Source: a virus
DNA length: 64,000 nucleotides
Direction: 5' to 3' (one strand)
Virus record (IMG/VR): IMGVR_UViG_3300041409_000348
Coordinates: 1-64,000 of that record
The position numbers and the translations under genes are program-made. Positions 24,272-31,592 of this stretch are shown here, piece after piece. The number at the start of each line of letters is the position of its first letter. The first letter of the stretch is position 1. The notes beneath the pieces were generated by a model. That model was not told the DNA's origin. It did not search any database and was given only the letters and a program-made list of their open reading frames with translations.

Positions 24272-24501
24272 CGTTGCTCCTTATCGAGGATCTCTTCGGC
24301 CTCATCGAGGCTCAGCCCGTACTGATGGCCGAACGCCTCATGGTTCCCTGCGGCGTAGACGGAACCGTCCGGCCGCGTGAGCTGATATGTGCCGTACAGC
24401 ACGTGGCGGCGGTCGCGGGCGCGGTACCGCTGGAGTTCCAGCCCCCGTCGCTGCGCGACCCGCCGCACCCGGTTCTCGCGGGTCTTCTCCGCCATGTCCA
24501 T
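24268..24501 (-). CDS. Hypothetical phage protein (77 aa)
   Basis: MDMAEKTRENRVRRVAQRRG, then YGTYQLTRPDGSVYAAGNHEAFGHQYGLSLDEAEEIL. Small basic proteins with this LTRPDG..Y pattern are common in actinobacterial mobile elements. First gene of a three-gene operon with the HNH gene. Confidence 0.65.
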   Translation of the reverse strand: MDMAEKTRENRVRRVAQRRGLELQRYRARDRRHVLYGTYQLTRPDGSVYAAGNHEAFGHQYGLSLDEAEEILDKEQR

Positions 24502-24568
24502 ACCAGTAGCTATATCACAAAGCGTGCCGCGAGTAGTGCTGTAAGGTGGCCCGGCGTGTCGCCGCTGG

Positions 24569-24772
24569 TCACAGGTGCAGCACCACGACGACCGCGACGA
24601 TCACCGCGGCACCCCACAGCAGGCTCAGGAGCGCGTGCCGCCGGAACAGCCTCCGCAGGACGGGGACCGCTGCCGCTGCCGACTTCCAGTCCCGCCAGGC
24701 CCGGTGTGCGTGTTTCCACCGCCAGCCTGCCAGGACACCGATCATGATGCCGGGGATCAGCGCTGCGTGCAC
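24569..24772 (-). CDS. Two-helix membrane protein (67 aa)
   Basis: GTG start at 24772. Helix one ALIPGIMIGVLAGWRW, basic linker HAHRAWRDWK, helix two LLSLLWGAAVIVAVVVVLHL. The basic linker would face the cytosol. Function unknown. Confidence 0.55.
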   Translation of the reverse strand: MHAALIPGIMIGVLAGWRWKHAHRAWRDWKSAAAAVPVLRRLFRRHALLSLLWGAAVIVAVVVVLHL

Positions 24773-24793
24773 TCACGGAGCGTCCCACGGCGT

Positions 24794-25258
24794 TCACGTT
24801 CCGTCCAGAGCGTTCGGGATCGTCCGCGAATCCCCGTAGCCGATGCCGTCACTTCCCTGACTCCACGAGGCCGCAGCGTGCAACTCGGCCGACTTGGCGT
24901 TGAACGCCAACTTGGAGGATCCGGGTATCGTCCAGCCAATTCCGTCAGGTCCCTCGACGTGGCGAAACTTCGGCTTCGGTTTTGGCTTGCTCGTGCGCTT
25001 CCGGTAGGGGCGCGGGCTGTCCGTCACGGCGTGCTTCTTGTTGTACTTCGGCCGCTCGGCCTTGATGGCTGCGATCTCAGCCCTCGCCGCTTCTGGCCGC
25101 GAGTCGTACCAGTAGACCGTCATCCGGCGATGCTCGTCCCACCACGGCTGCTTCCTTGCGTGCTGCTTCCAGCGACCGCCGAAGTCATAGCTGATGCCGA
25201 TGTAGAGCAGCCGGTCAGCGTCGCCGAACACGTGGTAGAGCGCCGTTCGTTGTTTCAC
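24794..25258 (-). CDS. GIY-YIG-type nuclease
   Basis: 154 aa. TALYHVFGDADRLLYIGISY, GRWKQH and EAARAEIAAIKAERPKYN match the GIY-YIG core (catalytic Tyr, Arg and Glu). The C-terminal half is a basic linker and unrecognised domain. It could be a homing endonuclease or act in repair. Coupled to the NTF2-like gene upstream. Confidence 0.75.
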   Translation of the reverse strand: MKQRTALYHVFGDADRLLYIGISYDFGGRWKQHARKQPWWDEHRRMTVYWYDSRPEAARAEIAAIKAERPKYNKKHAVTDSPRPYRKRTSKPKPKPKFRHVEGPDGIGWTIPGSSKLAFNAKSAELHAAASWSQGSDGIGYGDSRTIPNALDGT

Positions 25259-25659
25259 TGGCCATCGACCGCCGCCAGTGAGCCCACCGGTTCCGAACTC
25301 CAGAATTCCCGCAAAGACCGGATGAGCCGCCCGTCGAACTCAAGGATGGCCACCTCCCGCATCCGCTTCCGCACGCCCTGGGCCACATCGTCGAACTCGG
25401 CCAGCCATTCCGCCGTGGCCGTGTCGCCGTCCAGGTACACGGCCAGCAGCTCGCACGTGATGTTGGCCTGAGCCCCGACTACCTTGTCTTTCCAGTAGGC
25501 GCGGATGGCCTCACGGTCGCCGATGGTGACGGGCTTCATGACCCGCTCCCAGTAGGTTGCGTCTTCGGTGAAGATCGTGCAGATCAAATCCGGGTCCTGC
25601 TCCTGCCACGCCTTGATGTAGACGGCGATGACCTCGCGCACGTCGTCCTTGGTCAGCAT
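25255..25659 (-). CDS. NTF2/SnoaL-like protein
   Basis: 134 aa: VREVIAVYIKAWQEQDPDLICTIFTEDATYWERVM...YWKDKVVGAQANITCELLAVYLDGDTATAEWLAEF is the SnoaL-like alpha+beta barrel. The family includes cyclases and isomerases and many ligand-binding accessory proteins. Unusual in a phage; part of a four-gene regulatory cargo block. Confidence 0.75.
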   Translation of the reverse strand: MLTKDDVREVIAVYIKAWQEQDPDLICTIFTEDATYWERVMKPVTIGDREAIRAYWKDKVVGAQANITCELLAVYLDGDTATAEWLAEFDDVAQGVRKRMREVAILEFDGRLIRSLREFWSSEPVGSLAAVDGQ

Positions 25660-26438
25660 CAGCGTTCCTCTCCAATGTCGGCCAGCATCAGCGGCGCGTC
25701 GTTGCGGTCACGGGACATCACCAGCTCGTAAAGCTCCACCGGGTCACGCAGGACGATCCCAGTCACCTCGGCCGGGCCGGCGTCGAGCCGGACCCACTTC
25801 CACCGGCCATCCGACACCTCGACGTCACTGCCGACGCCGCCGTAGATGCCTTCCATGACGGTCTCGCCCGAGTGGACGGCCAGTTGCACGACGCCGTGGT
25901 ATCTCCGGTCGGACGTGTTCATGTAGCAGCCCAGCAGGTGCCGGCCGTGCAGGTCCGCGACGATCTCGTTGCGAAAGCCGACGGACCGGCCCTCGCTGCG
26001 TGGCTCGGGTGGGTGATTGGCGGCCCGGATGCGGCCGGTGCCGACGGCGGTGATGGTGGCTATGTCGGCGTGGCGGCGGGCGACGCCCATTGACGGGAAC
26101 TCATAGACCGTCACCCACGGGCCGGCCAGCAATCCGGCAGGGAACTGGGGCGGAACGTCAGCCAGCAGCGGCACGTCCAGCGCGGGCAGGCCTTGCGTAA
26201 CCGCGAAGCACGCCATGACCACATCGCTGGGCGGACGGCTGCCGCCCTCCCATGCCTCGATGGTCTCGGGCAGCATGTCCCGCTTGGTTTCCCGCAGGAT
26301 GAAGCCGGAGAACTCTTCGTAGTCCATTCCGAGCTTGAGCCGCGCCGCGGTGACCTGAACACACGCCTGCCGGCTGTAGTCGATATGACGCGTGCCACCG
26401 ACTCCGATGCTGACGACCTCGGCGCTACCGTCGCCCAC
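25659..26438 (-). CDS. XRE-like regulator with C-terminal sensor-like domain
   Basis: 259 aa from GTG 26438. N-terminal HTH: VTAARLKLGMDYEEFSGFIL...LPETIEAWEGGSRPPSD. The C-terminal part (GFRNEIVADLHGRHLLGCYMN...GVVQLAVHSGETVMEGIYGG) looks like a ligand-binding beta domain seen in Streptomyces regulators. Overlaps both neighbours. Possibly controls the block or senses a host signal. Confidence 0.65.
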   Translation of the reverse strand: MGDGSAEVVSIGVGGTRHIDYSRQACVQVTAARLKLGMDYEEFSGFILRETKRDMLPETIEAWEGGSRPPSDVVMACFAVTQGLPALDVPLLADVPPQFPAGLLAGPWVTVYEFPSMGVARRHADIATITAVGTGRIRAANHPPEPRSEGRSVGFRNEIVADLHGRHLLGCYMNTSDRRYHGVVQLAVHSGETVMEGIYGGVGSDVEVSDGRWKWVRLDAGPAEVTGIVLRDPVELYELVMSRDRNDAPLMLADIGEER

Positions 26439-26853
26439 CGTCGGCCGCCGTCGTTGCGCGCTCACGCTTGCCACCGTGCGGCTCTTCGGCTGCGCTGGCA
26501 AGGTCGGCTTCCATCTGGCCCATGCGCCTGCGAAGGATGCCAACTTCCTCTTGAAGCCCGGCGACCTGTGAACGCAGCCCCGCGATCTGTTCCTCGATCG
26601 GGCGTACATCCAAGCGGCGCTCGCGGGCATCCTCGGCGCTGAGCAGGACTTGATACGGGCGCCCCTGGCGCCCCTGCAAGACCCGCTGATGCTTGAGCCA
26701 GTCGACAGCGGCCCGCGATGTCCCGCGCCCGGCTCCCGTGGCCGCCTCGATCCCCGTCAGGGTGATGCCGTCGGCTCCAATGGCCCCAGACGCGATCCCG
26801 TCGAGAACCCAGTCCGCCACGCGGAGGTATTCCGGCGGTTCCTGATCGGTCAC
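26425..26853 (-). CDS. GntR-like winged-helix coiled-coil protein
   Basis: 142 aa. PEYLRVADWVLDGIASGAIG and AATGAGRGTSRAAVDWLKHQRVLQGRQGRPYQV form a winged helix of the GntR/replication-initiator style. A coiled coil follows (IEEQIAGLRSQVAGLQEEVGILRRR). It starts the 24.8-26.85 kb operon and faces the palindrome at 26937. Confidence 0.7.
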   Translation of the reverse strand: MTDQEPPEYLRVADWVLDGIASGAIGADGITLTGIEAATGAGRGTSRAAVDWLKHQRVLQGRQGRPYQVLLSAEDARERRLDVRPIEEQIAGLRSQVAGLQEEVGILRRRMGQMEADLASAAEEPHGGKRERATTAADGGRR

Positions 26854-26954
26854 CCGGTGGCCCCTTCGGCGCTATGTACGGCCTTGCAAGCTTTGTGATC
26901 ACAGTACAACAAGCCTCCCTCGTGGTCTCCTCTTGACACTATGCATGCATAGTG
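26854..26954. promoter_or_regulatory. Divergent control region with 18-bp palindrome
   Basis: CACTATGCATGCATAGTG (26937-26954) is a perfect palindrome overlapping a consensus -35 TTGACA (26933-26938) for the plus direction. A second palindrome, TGTGATCACA (26894-26903), lies nearer the minus-strand gene. This is the junction between leftward early and rightward genes. Confidence 0.65.
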
Positions 26955-27029
26955 ATTCCATGTCTACAGACGGAACACACGGAAGAACCGCCACGAGTGG
27001 CCGAATCGGCTGAATGGGACGGAAGAACC

Positions 27030-27242
27030 TTGGACGAGAACGCAGACCGCGCCAGCGGCCCCGGGAAGTGGCTGATGCCCGCCGAGGCCGCAGCGCTGTT
27101 CCCCGCCTCGACGCGAGCCCTGCGGAAGTGGGCCAAGGCCGGGCTGCTCCACGCGAACCGCACCCCGGGCGGCCACCGCCGCTACCGCGAGGCGGAAGTC
27201 CGGGCCCTCGTCGCCGAACTGGCCGAGGGAGTGGCGGCGTGA
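27030..27242 (+). CDS. BldC/MerR-like small DNA-binding protein
   Basis: 70 aa from TTG 27030, with GGAAGA nearby; GTG 26952 would lengthen it. WLMPAEAAALFPASTRALRKWAKAGLLHANRTPGGHRRYREAEV is a complete BldC-type winged helix. As the first rightward gene after the palindrome, it probably sets expression of the transfer/late region. Confidence 0.75.
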   Translation: MDENADRASGPGKWLMPAEAAALFPASTRALRKWAKAGLLHANRTPGGHRRYREAEVRALVAELAEGVAA

Positions 27243-27262
27243 TGACTTCCGTATACGCAAAA

Positions 27263-27295
27263 GGCGGCCCTAGCGCTGAAGACGCTAAGACCGCC
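27263..27295. promoter_or_regulatory. Nested stem-loop
   Basis: GGCGG...CCGCC (27263-27267, 27291-27295) encloses AGCG...CGCT (27272-27275, 27283-27286). Lies in the leader of the next gene; may be an attenuator or processing site. Confidence 0.35.
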
Positions 27296-27335
27296 GTGAC
27301 TGCAACTGAGCAACGCCTCGCTGAAGGAGCACTCA

Positions 27336-27557
27336 ATGGCCACCCTAACAGCACCCCCCGTCCAAACCCCGGCACACCCGGCGCGTGTCCGTCTCGCCGG
27401 CACGGAGGAACGCCAGGAAGCCGCGCTGCTGAACTTCGCGGGCCAGCTGGAGGAAGCGTTCCAGCGCGGCTACGCCGAATGTGCCCGGCGCCACGGCCTC
27501 CCGCAGGCCGCGGACCGTCCCCGGCACCTGTCTGCTGTCCCCGGCGGTGCCGCATGA
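27336..27557 (+). CDS. Small protein sharing a block with the 17321 gene
   Basis: 73 aa. LLNFAGQLEEAFQRGYAECARRHGLP...RHLSAVPG is nearly the same as the N-terminal block of the protein at 17321, without its membrane tail. Preceded by GAAGGAG. Function unknown. Confidence 0.6.
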   Translation: MATLTAPPVQTPAHPARVRLAGTEERQEAALLNFAGQLEEAFQRGYAECARRHGLPQAADRPRHLSAVPGGAA

Positions 27558-27775
27558 GCGTCAACCTGACCGCCCTGCATGAAGCGGCCGAAGCGCTCGG
27601 CACCGCGGCCCGTGCCGCGGACGAGGGCCGCATCGACGACGCCCGGTTCGCTATCGCTCGGGCCCGCCTCACCGCTGTCCCCGCGCTCGGCCCCGGCAGT
27701 GAGGCATCCGGCCACTTCGATGCCGTCCTGCATGTTGTCGCTGCCGAACTGACCATTGACGGGGTGCGGCTGTGA
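27554..27775 (+). CDS. Hypothetical helical protein (73 aa)
   Basis: MSVNLTALHEAAEALGTAAR...; ATG 27554 overlaps the upstream stop by ATGA and its stop overlaps the next GTG. Helical and acidic; unknown. Confidence 0.6.
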   Translation: MSVNLTALHEAAEALGTAARAADEGRIDDARFAIARARLTAVPALGPGSEASGHFDAVLHVVAAELTIDGVRL

Positions 27776-28089
27776 ACGAGGACCAGGGCTACACCGGCCG
27801 CCACCGCAACGGGGACGACAGCCCCGCCTGTTTCCCGGGCCAGCCCGGCGACCCGCACGGTGACCCGCAGGCCGACACCGCCGTCAGGGCGCTGCGCAAG
27901 GCCCTCGGGCACCTGACTTCCGCCGCCACCGTCGCCGAGTGCACGCTGCCCGAGGCTGGCCGGTTCGTAGACGGTCACCTCGCCGAGGCCGCGCTGCTCG
28001 CGTTCGGGTTCCCGCCGGACAGCGACGAGGCGAAGGGCCTGCACCTGCTGGTCGGCGCGGTCCAGCGCGCGAAGGAGGATGTGTCATGA
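27772..28089 (+). CDS. Hypothetical protein (105 aa)
   Basis: VNEDQGYTGRHRNGDDSPAC, then AVRALRKALGHLTSAATVAEC. GTG start overlaps upstream stop; its own stop overlaps the WhiB start. No family recognised. Confidence 0.6.
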   Translation: MNEDQGYTGRHRNGDDSPACFPGQPGDPHGDPQADTAVRALRKALGHLTSAATVAECTLPEAGRFVDGHLAEAALLAFGFPPDSDEAKGLHLLVGAVQRAKEDVS

Positions 28090-28451
28090 CCCTCCCCCTG
28101 ACCGCGCTCGCCCTCCCGGTCCCCCTCTGCCCGATGCACAGCCTGCCCCTGTCGCTCGGCCCGGTCGTCTACCACTGCGACGCCGGGCAGCACGGTCACC
28201 GCGTCCAGGCCGCTGATCTTGAGGTGGCCGCTGAGAGCCGCTGGCAGGACCGGGCCCGGTGCGCCGAGGTCGATACGGAAATTTTCTTCCCGGAGAACGG
28301 TGGCCTGGATCGCCCGGCCAAGAAGATCTGCGCTGGCTGTGAGGTCCGGGCGGAATGCCTGGAGTTCGCGGTGGACAACGACGAGATCTGGGGCATCTGG
28401 GGTGGCTTCTCCGAGCGGGAGCGCCGGAACATGAAGCGGGAGGCGGCATGA
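28086..28451 (+). CDS. WhiB-family transcription factor
   Basis: 121 aa. C-terminal WhiB domain: RCAEVDTEIFFPENGG, then AKKICAGCEVRAECLEFAV (C-x2-C-x5-C; first Cys upstream) and GIWGGFSERERR. These hold a [4Fe-4S] cluster and the beta-turn that binds sigma-A. The N-terminal 45 residues carry extra Cys/His. Phage WhiB proteins can alter host transcription. Strong marker of an actinobacterial host. Confidence 0.9.
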   Translation: MTLPLTALALPVPLCPMHSLPLSLGPVVYHCDAGQHGHRVQAADLEVAAESRWQDRARCAEVDTEIFFPENGGLDRPAKKICAGCEVRAECLEFAVDNDEIWGIWGGFSERERRNMKREAA

Positions 28452-28636
28452 CCACCATGGCCGACCTGACCGACCGCACCCGTATCCGCCACATCAAGTG
28501 GGACATGACCGGGACCATCCGGGTCGTGGGCGACTCGGCCGAGATCCGCTGGGACGACACGTTCGGCGAGATCGAGATCAGCGACGAGGGCGTGGTCTTC
28601 CCGGCCGACGTCGAGATCATCGGGGAGGCGTCATGA
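28448..28636 (+). CDS. Hypothetical beta-rich protein (62 aa)
   Basis: DMTGTIRVVGDSAEIRWDDTFGEIEISDEGVVFPADVEII: short beta protein, ATGA overlaps on both sides. Unknown. Confidence 0.6.
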   Translation: MTTMADLTDRTRIRHIKWDMTGTIRVVGDSAEIRWDDTFGEIEISDEGVVFPADVEIIGEAS

Positions 28637-28737
28637 TCCGCGCTCGCCTTCTCGGCTGGGCCATCGGCCTCGCCGTCTTCCTCATCGGCTACTGGCTGTT
28701 CGTAGTGCACGGCGTGCACATGGAGGTGCGGCCGTGA
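28633..28737 (+). CDS. Micro membrane protein (34 aa)
   Basis: MIRARLLGWAIGLAVFLIGY... one hydrophobic helix and a short external tail. Overlaps both neighbours by 4 bp. Confidence 0.55.
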   Translation: MIRARLLGWAIGLAVFLIGYWLFVVHGVHMEVRP

Positions 28738-28910
28738 ACTTCGACGGCATCCTCCCCTGGCTGCAGGCGCAGCTGAGCGCCGTGGTCGCCAACTTCGGTG
28801 CCGTGGCGGCCAACCATTCCGAGCCGGCGCGTTCCACGGTCATCTACACGCTGGTGACGGTCGCGCTGGGCATGGCCGTCCTCAAGATCGTCAAGGGGGT
28901 CAGCAAGTGA
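28734..28910 (+). CDS. Small membrane protein (58 aa)
   Basis: GTG start. Amphipathic N-terminus (FDGILPWLQAQLSAVVANFG), then a helix TVIYTLVTVALGMAVLKIVK. Part of a run of tiny membrane proteins like those (Spd-type) beside transfer genes of actinobacterial plasmids. Confidence 0.6.
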   Translation: MNFDGILPWLQAQLSAVVANFGAVAANHSEPARSTVIYTLVTVALGMAVLKIVKGVSK

Positions 28911-29080
28911 TACCCGCCATCACCGTCGCGGCGGCGATCTTCCTGTTCTGGATCTACAGCCACAGCCACAGTGAGGCCATCCTCACCGGGGTCATCATCT
29001 GCGCGGCGATCCTCGCCGAAGGCAACTGGCACTTCGCCCGCGTCCGTAAGCGTGCCCGCGCGCAGCGCGCACGCGGCTAA
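28907..29080 (+). CDS. Small membrane protein (57 aa)
   Basis: GTG start overlapping the upstream stop. AITVAAAIFLFWIYSHSHSE and ILTGVIICAAILAEG are two hydrophobic helices, ending in a very basic tail (RVRKRARAQRARG). Confidence 0.6.
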   Translation: MIPAITVAAAIFLFWIYSHSHSEAILTGVIICAAILAEGNWHFARVRKRARAQRARG

Positions 29081-29139
29081 CCGAAGACCGAAGACTCCCG
29101 GCCCGAACGGTGCCGGGTTAACCAAAGGAGAAAAAGTCC

Positions 29140-29286
29140 ATGCACCCCACCCACGTCCTCGCCTACGCCCCCGTCGACAACTACGCCAACCAGCACCAGA
29201 GCATGGCCATGTACGTCGCGCTCGGGTTCATCGCGCTGGTCATCTTCGGGCTCCTCCGGCTCGCCGGCGGCGGTCGCCGCGCCTAA
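29140..29286 (+). CDS. Small membrane protein (48 aa)
   Basis: Preceded by AAAGGAG. MHPTHVLAYAPVDNYANQHQ, then MAMYVALGFIALVIFGLLRL helix and basic end. Unknown. Confidence 0.6.
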   Translation: MHPTHVLAYAPVDNYANQHQSMAMYVALGFIALVIFGLLRLAGGGRRA

Positions 29287-29343
29287 CCCAAGACCCCCCG
29301 GCGTCACCTGGCACCGGGCCGGACCTCCCGAAGGAGACAGCAC

Positions 29344-29580
29344 GTGAGCATCGAACCCGTCGCCGCCGCCGCTCAGGCGTGCAGCACCCGGACCAGCAAC
29401 CTGCTGGCGAACTGGAAGTGCAGTTTCACCGTCGCCCATCCGTCCACCGTCCAGGCCGGCGGTGGCCCGTCGCTGCACTCCACCAGCCCCGTCGTCATCT
29501 TCATCATCGGCGCGCTGATCGGCCTGGTCCTCATCACCATGCGCAAGAGCCGCGGCCGGTCCGCACCCGCCAGCCGTTAA
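29344..29580 (+). CDS. Small membrane protein (78 aa)
   Basis: GTG start after GAAGGAG. Two Cys in the external half (QACSTRTSN, NWKCSFT), then helix PVVIFIIGALIGLVLITM and basic tail. Unknown. Confidence 0.6.
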   Translation: MSIEPVAAAAQACSTRTSNLLANWKCSFTVAHPSTVQAGGGPSLHSTSPVVIFIIGALIGLVLITMRKSRGRSAPASR

Positions 29581-29650
29581 AGCGAGAGCCCGGCAACGCG
29601 GCCAAGCAACCGCCGGGCCCCCGCAGACCCCATCCCCTGAAGGAGAGATC

Positions 29651-29902
29651 GTGCCCGTATCCAACCAGACCCGTCACCGGCTCACCAGGGCCGCACTGAT
29701 CGCGGCCCCGTTCGCGTCGATCACGCTGCTCGGCGAGCTCGCGTCGCTGGCGTCCCGGTTCCGCCCCGTCGCTGGCGTCCTGGTGGTCGTGCTCGTGTTC
29801 GGCTGCGGCCTGATCGTCAAGCGGCGGCAGCGCACCGCGGCCCTGCCCCGCCCGGCCGCCGCACCGCTCCCGGTGCGTGAGCCGGCGCAACTCGCCGCCT
29901 GA
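29651..29902 (+). CDS. Small membrane protein (83 aa)
   Basis: GTG start after GAAGGAG. Hydrophobic segments AALIAAPFASITLLGELA and VAGVLVVVLVFGCGLIV separated by an Arg turn. Unknown; same cluster. Confidence 0.6.
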   Translation: MPVSNQTRHRLTRAALIAAPFASITLLGELASLASRFRPVAGVLVVVLVFGCGLIVKRRQRTAALPRPAAAPLPVREPAQLAA

Positions 29903-29949
29903 CCCCGGATTACCCGCAACCACACGGCAACAGGGAGAGGATTCCGGGC

Positions 29950-31008
29950 ATGGGAAAGCATTCAGACCTCAGTAACTGGCAGGTGAAGGCGGTCGTCACC
30001 GTCGTCGCCATTGTCGCGGCCGGTCTCGCCGTCTACTCCGCCGCGGCCTCCTACGAAACCGTGTCCCACCTGGCGGCCACCTACGGCGTGCCGCTGGCCC
30101 GCTGGACGCCGATCGGCCTCGACGGCGGGCTCTTCGGCGCGATCATCATCAACATCGGGCTCATCTGGCTGAAGAAGCCGGTGTGGTGGTTCGGGATGGT
30201 GGCGCGGTTCTTCGCCATCGCGGTGATCGCCGCGAACGGTGCCGCCGGCTGGCCCCGCCCCATCGGCGTCGGCCTCCGCGTCGCCGCCCCGGTGCTGTTC
30301 GTCATCATCATGGAAGCCGCGCAATACGTCCTGCTGTACCGGACGGATGCGGCCGAGGCGGAAAGGCAGCGGAAGCGGGACGAGCGCATTCCATTCGCCC
30401 GCTGGACTCTCGCGCCAATTCAGACGTTCGCTATCTGGCGGCGGAAAAAGCTCTGGACGGACAGTAATCTCCCGCAGTCCGTAATTGACGTTGAGCTTTC
30501 CTTTATCCGCCTCGCCGATTTCTACGGCACCGATTGGCGCGACCAGGCCGACCCCGACTTGGTGTGGATGGTGGAGTCCGGCGTGAACATGGACGAGGTG
30601 CTGGACCGGGTGCGGAAGCTCACCACCGTCAAGGCGGTAACGCGGCGGCAGGGGAGCGGCGGTAACACTCAGGTCGCGGCGGCAGTAACGCCAGAGCCCG
30701 CGCTCCCCGTAACGGCCCCGGCTGCCGGGGGAGCGGTGCCAGTAACGCCGCCGCCCGTTACGCCGGAAACGGACGCCGTGGGGGAGGGGCTCCGGAAGCG
30801 CACAGAGGGGGAGTGGCTCACGGAGGTCCGCAACCTGTACGCCGACCAGGGCGACGCCCTGAGTGTCCGCAAGCTCATGCCGCAGCTGAAGCTCCTCGGC
30901 GGCGGCAGCGGGATCGCCATCGCCACGGCGACGGCGATGCTGCGTCAGGTCAAGGCGGAAGCCAGGGCCGCGGCGGGGGTCAGTGACGACGCCGGGGCGG
31001 TGGGCTGA
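29950..31008 (+). CDS. DUF2637 four-helix membrane protein with embedded GTAACG sites
   Basis: 352 aa. The N-terminal half has four helices typical of DUF2637 (VKAVVTVVAIVAAGLAVYSAA, GLDGGLFGAIIINIGLIW, WFGMVARFFAIAVIAANG, APVLFVIIMEAAQYVLL). This family sits beside tra/rep genes of actinobacterial plasmids and integrative elements. The C-terminal half is cytosolic and holds a Pro-Val-Thr-rich linker whose VT pairs are spelled GTAACG or GTTACG. A HTH-like end (VRKLMPQLKLLGGGSGIAIATATAML) follows. Confidence 0.8.
   Translation: MGKHSDLSNWQVKAVVTVVAIVAAGLAVYSAAASYETVSHLAATYGVPLARWTPIGLDGGLFGAIIINIGLIWLKKPVWWFGMVARFFAIAVIAANGAAGWPRPIGVGLRVAAPVLFVIIMEAAQYVLLYRTDAAEAERQRKRDERIPFARWTLAPIQTFAIWRRKKLWTDSNLPQSVIDVELSFIRLADFYGTDWRDQADPDLVWMVESGVNMDEVLDRVRKLTTVKAVTRRQGSGGNTQVAAAVTPEPALPVTAPAAGGAVPVTPPPVTPETDAVGEGLRKRTEGEWLTEVRNLYADQGDALSVRKLMPQLKLLGGGSGIAIATATAMLRQVKAEARAAAGVSDDAGAVG
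30637..30762. repeat. GTAACG/CGTTAC site cluster A
   Basis: GTAACG at 30637, 30685, 30709 and 30742, CGTTAC at 30756, and GTAACA at 30662, all inside the DUF2637 gene. They use GTA/GTT valine codons that are otherwise avoided here. Confidence 0.75.
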
Positions 31009-31260
31009 GATGGCCTTCCCGTCCCGGTGCCTAACCGGCCGTCCGTGGGGGTGCCTGCACGGCATCCACGGCACCCCCCGCACGGCCCGGAATTGGGGGG
31101 AAATTCCCGCGATTCCCCGCCGGCCCCGTGCGGCGGCCCGCCAGATGGCCCCTCCCCCGGGGAGCGGTGCCCCTTCCGGAAGAGGGGTCCGGCCTCGCCC
31201 GACGGGCGCGGACCCGACGGGCGCGCGTGATTTTACTCCTTCCCGCATACGGAGCGTGCC
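31009..31260. other. Gap with weak ORF and repeats
   Basis: A frame from ATG 31011 to 31267 (MAFPSRCLTGRPWGCLHG...) is Pro/Arg/Gly-rich and unconvincing. The stretch has the short inverted block GGAATTGGGGGGAAATTCCC near 31090 and the direct repeat CCCGACGGGCGCG near 31198 and 31212. Possibly regulatory; nothing firm. Confidence 0.3.
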
Positions 31261-31566
31261 GTGCTGACCACCCCGCAGTCCGTGTCGAACGGCCGCAAGT
31301 GGCACATCGACCACATCAACAACGCCCCCACGGCGGAGATCGCGCTGCAGCGGGCCTTCGAGTGGGCCAGGGCGGAACTGCGGGACTGCCAGCTCCGCCG
31401 CCCCCAGGACGCCGAGGGGTTCCGGTGGCAGATCATCCACGAACTCGCGGACCGCACCCACCAGATCCACGGCAACCACCCGGGCGACGAGTACCGGTAC
31501 AACCCGCCGAAGCTGCCCGGCGGCGGCTGGGTGGCCAAGCCCGGTAGCAACGTACGGCACCCCTGA
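31261..31566 (+). CDS. Hypothetical protein (101 aa)
   Basis: GTG start (VLTTPQSVSNGRKWHIDHIN). Mixed alpha/beta, ends PKLPGGGWVAKPGSN. Lies between the two genes that carry GTAACG arrays. No family recognised. Confidence 0.6.
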   Translation: MLTTPQSVSNGRKWHIDHINNAPTAEIALQRAFEWARAELRDCQLRRPQDAEGFRWQIIHELADRTHQIHGNHPGDEYRYNPPKLPGGGWVAKPGSNVRHP

Positions 31567-31592
31567 GACGACCAACCCGAGACGAGAGAGTC

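Noticed and set aside
29962-31575. 537-codon minus-strand ORF
   Set aside because: Antisense shadow of the DUF2637 and neighbouring plus-strand genes; no ribosome site and no recognisable domain.
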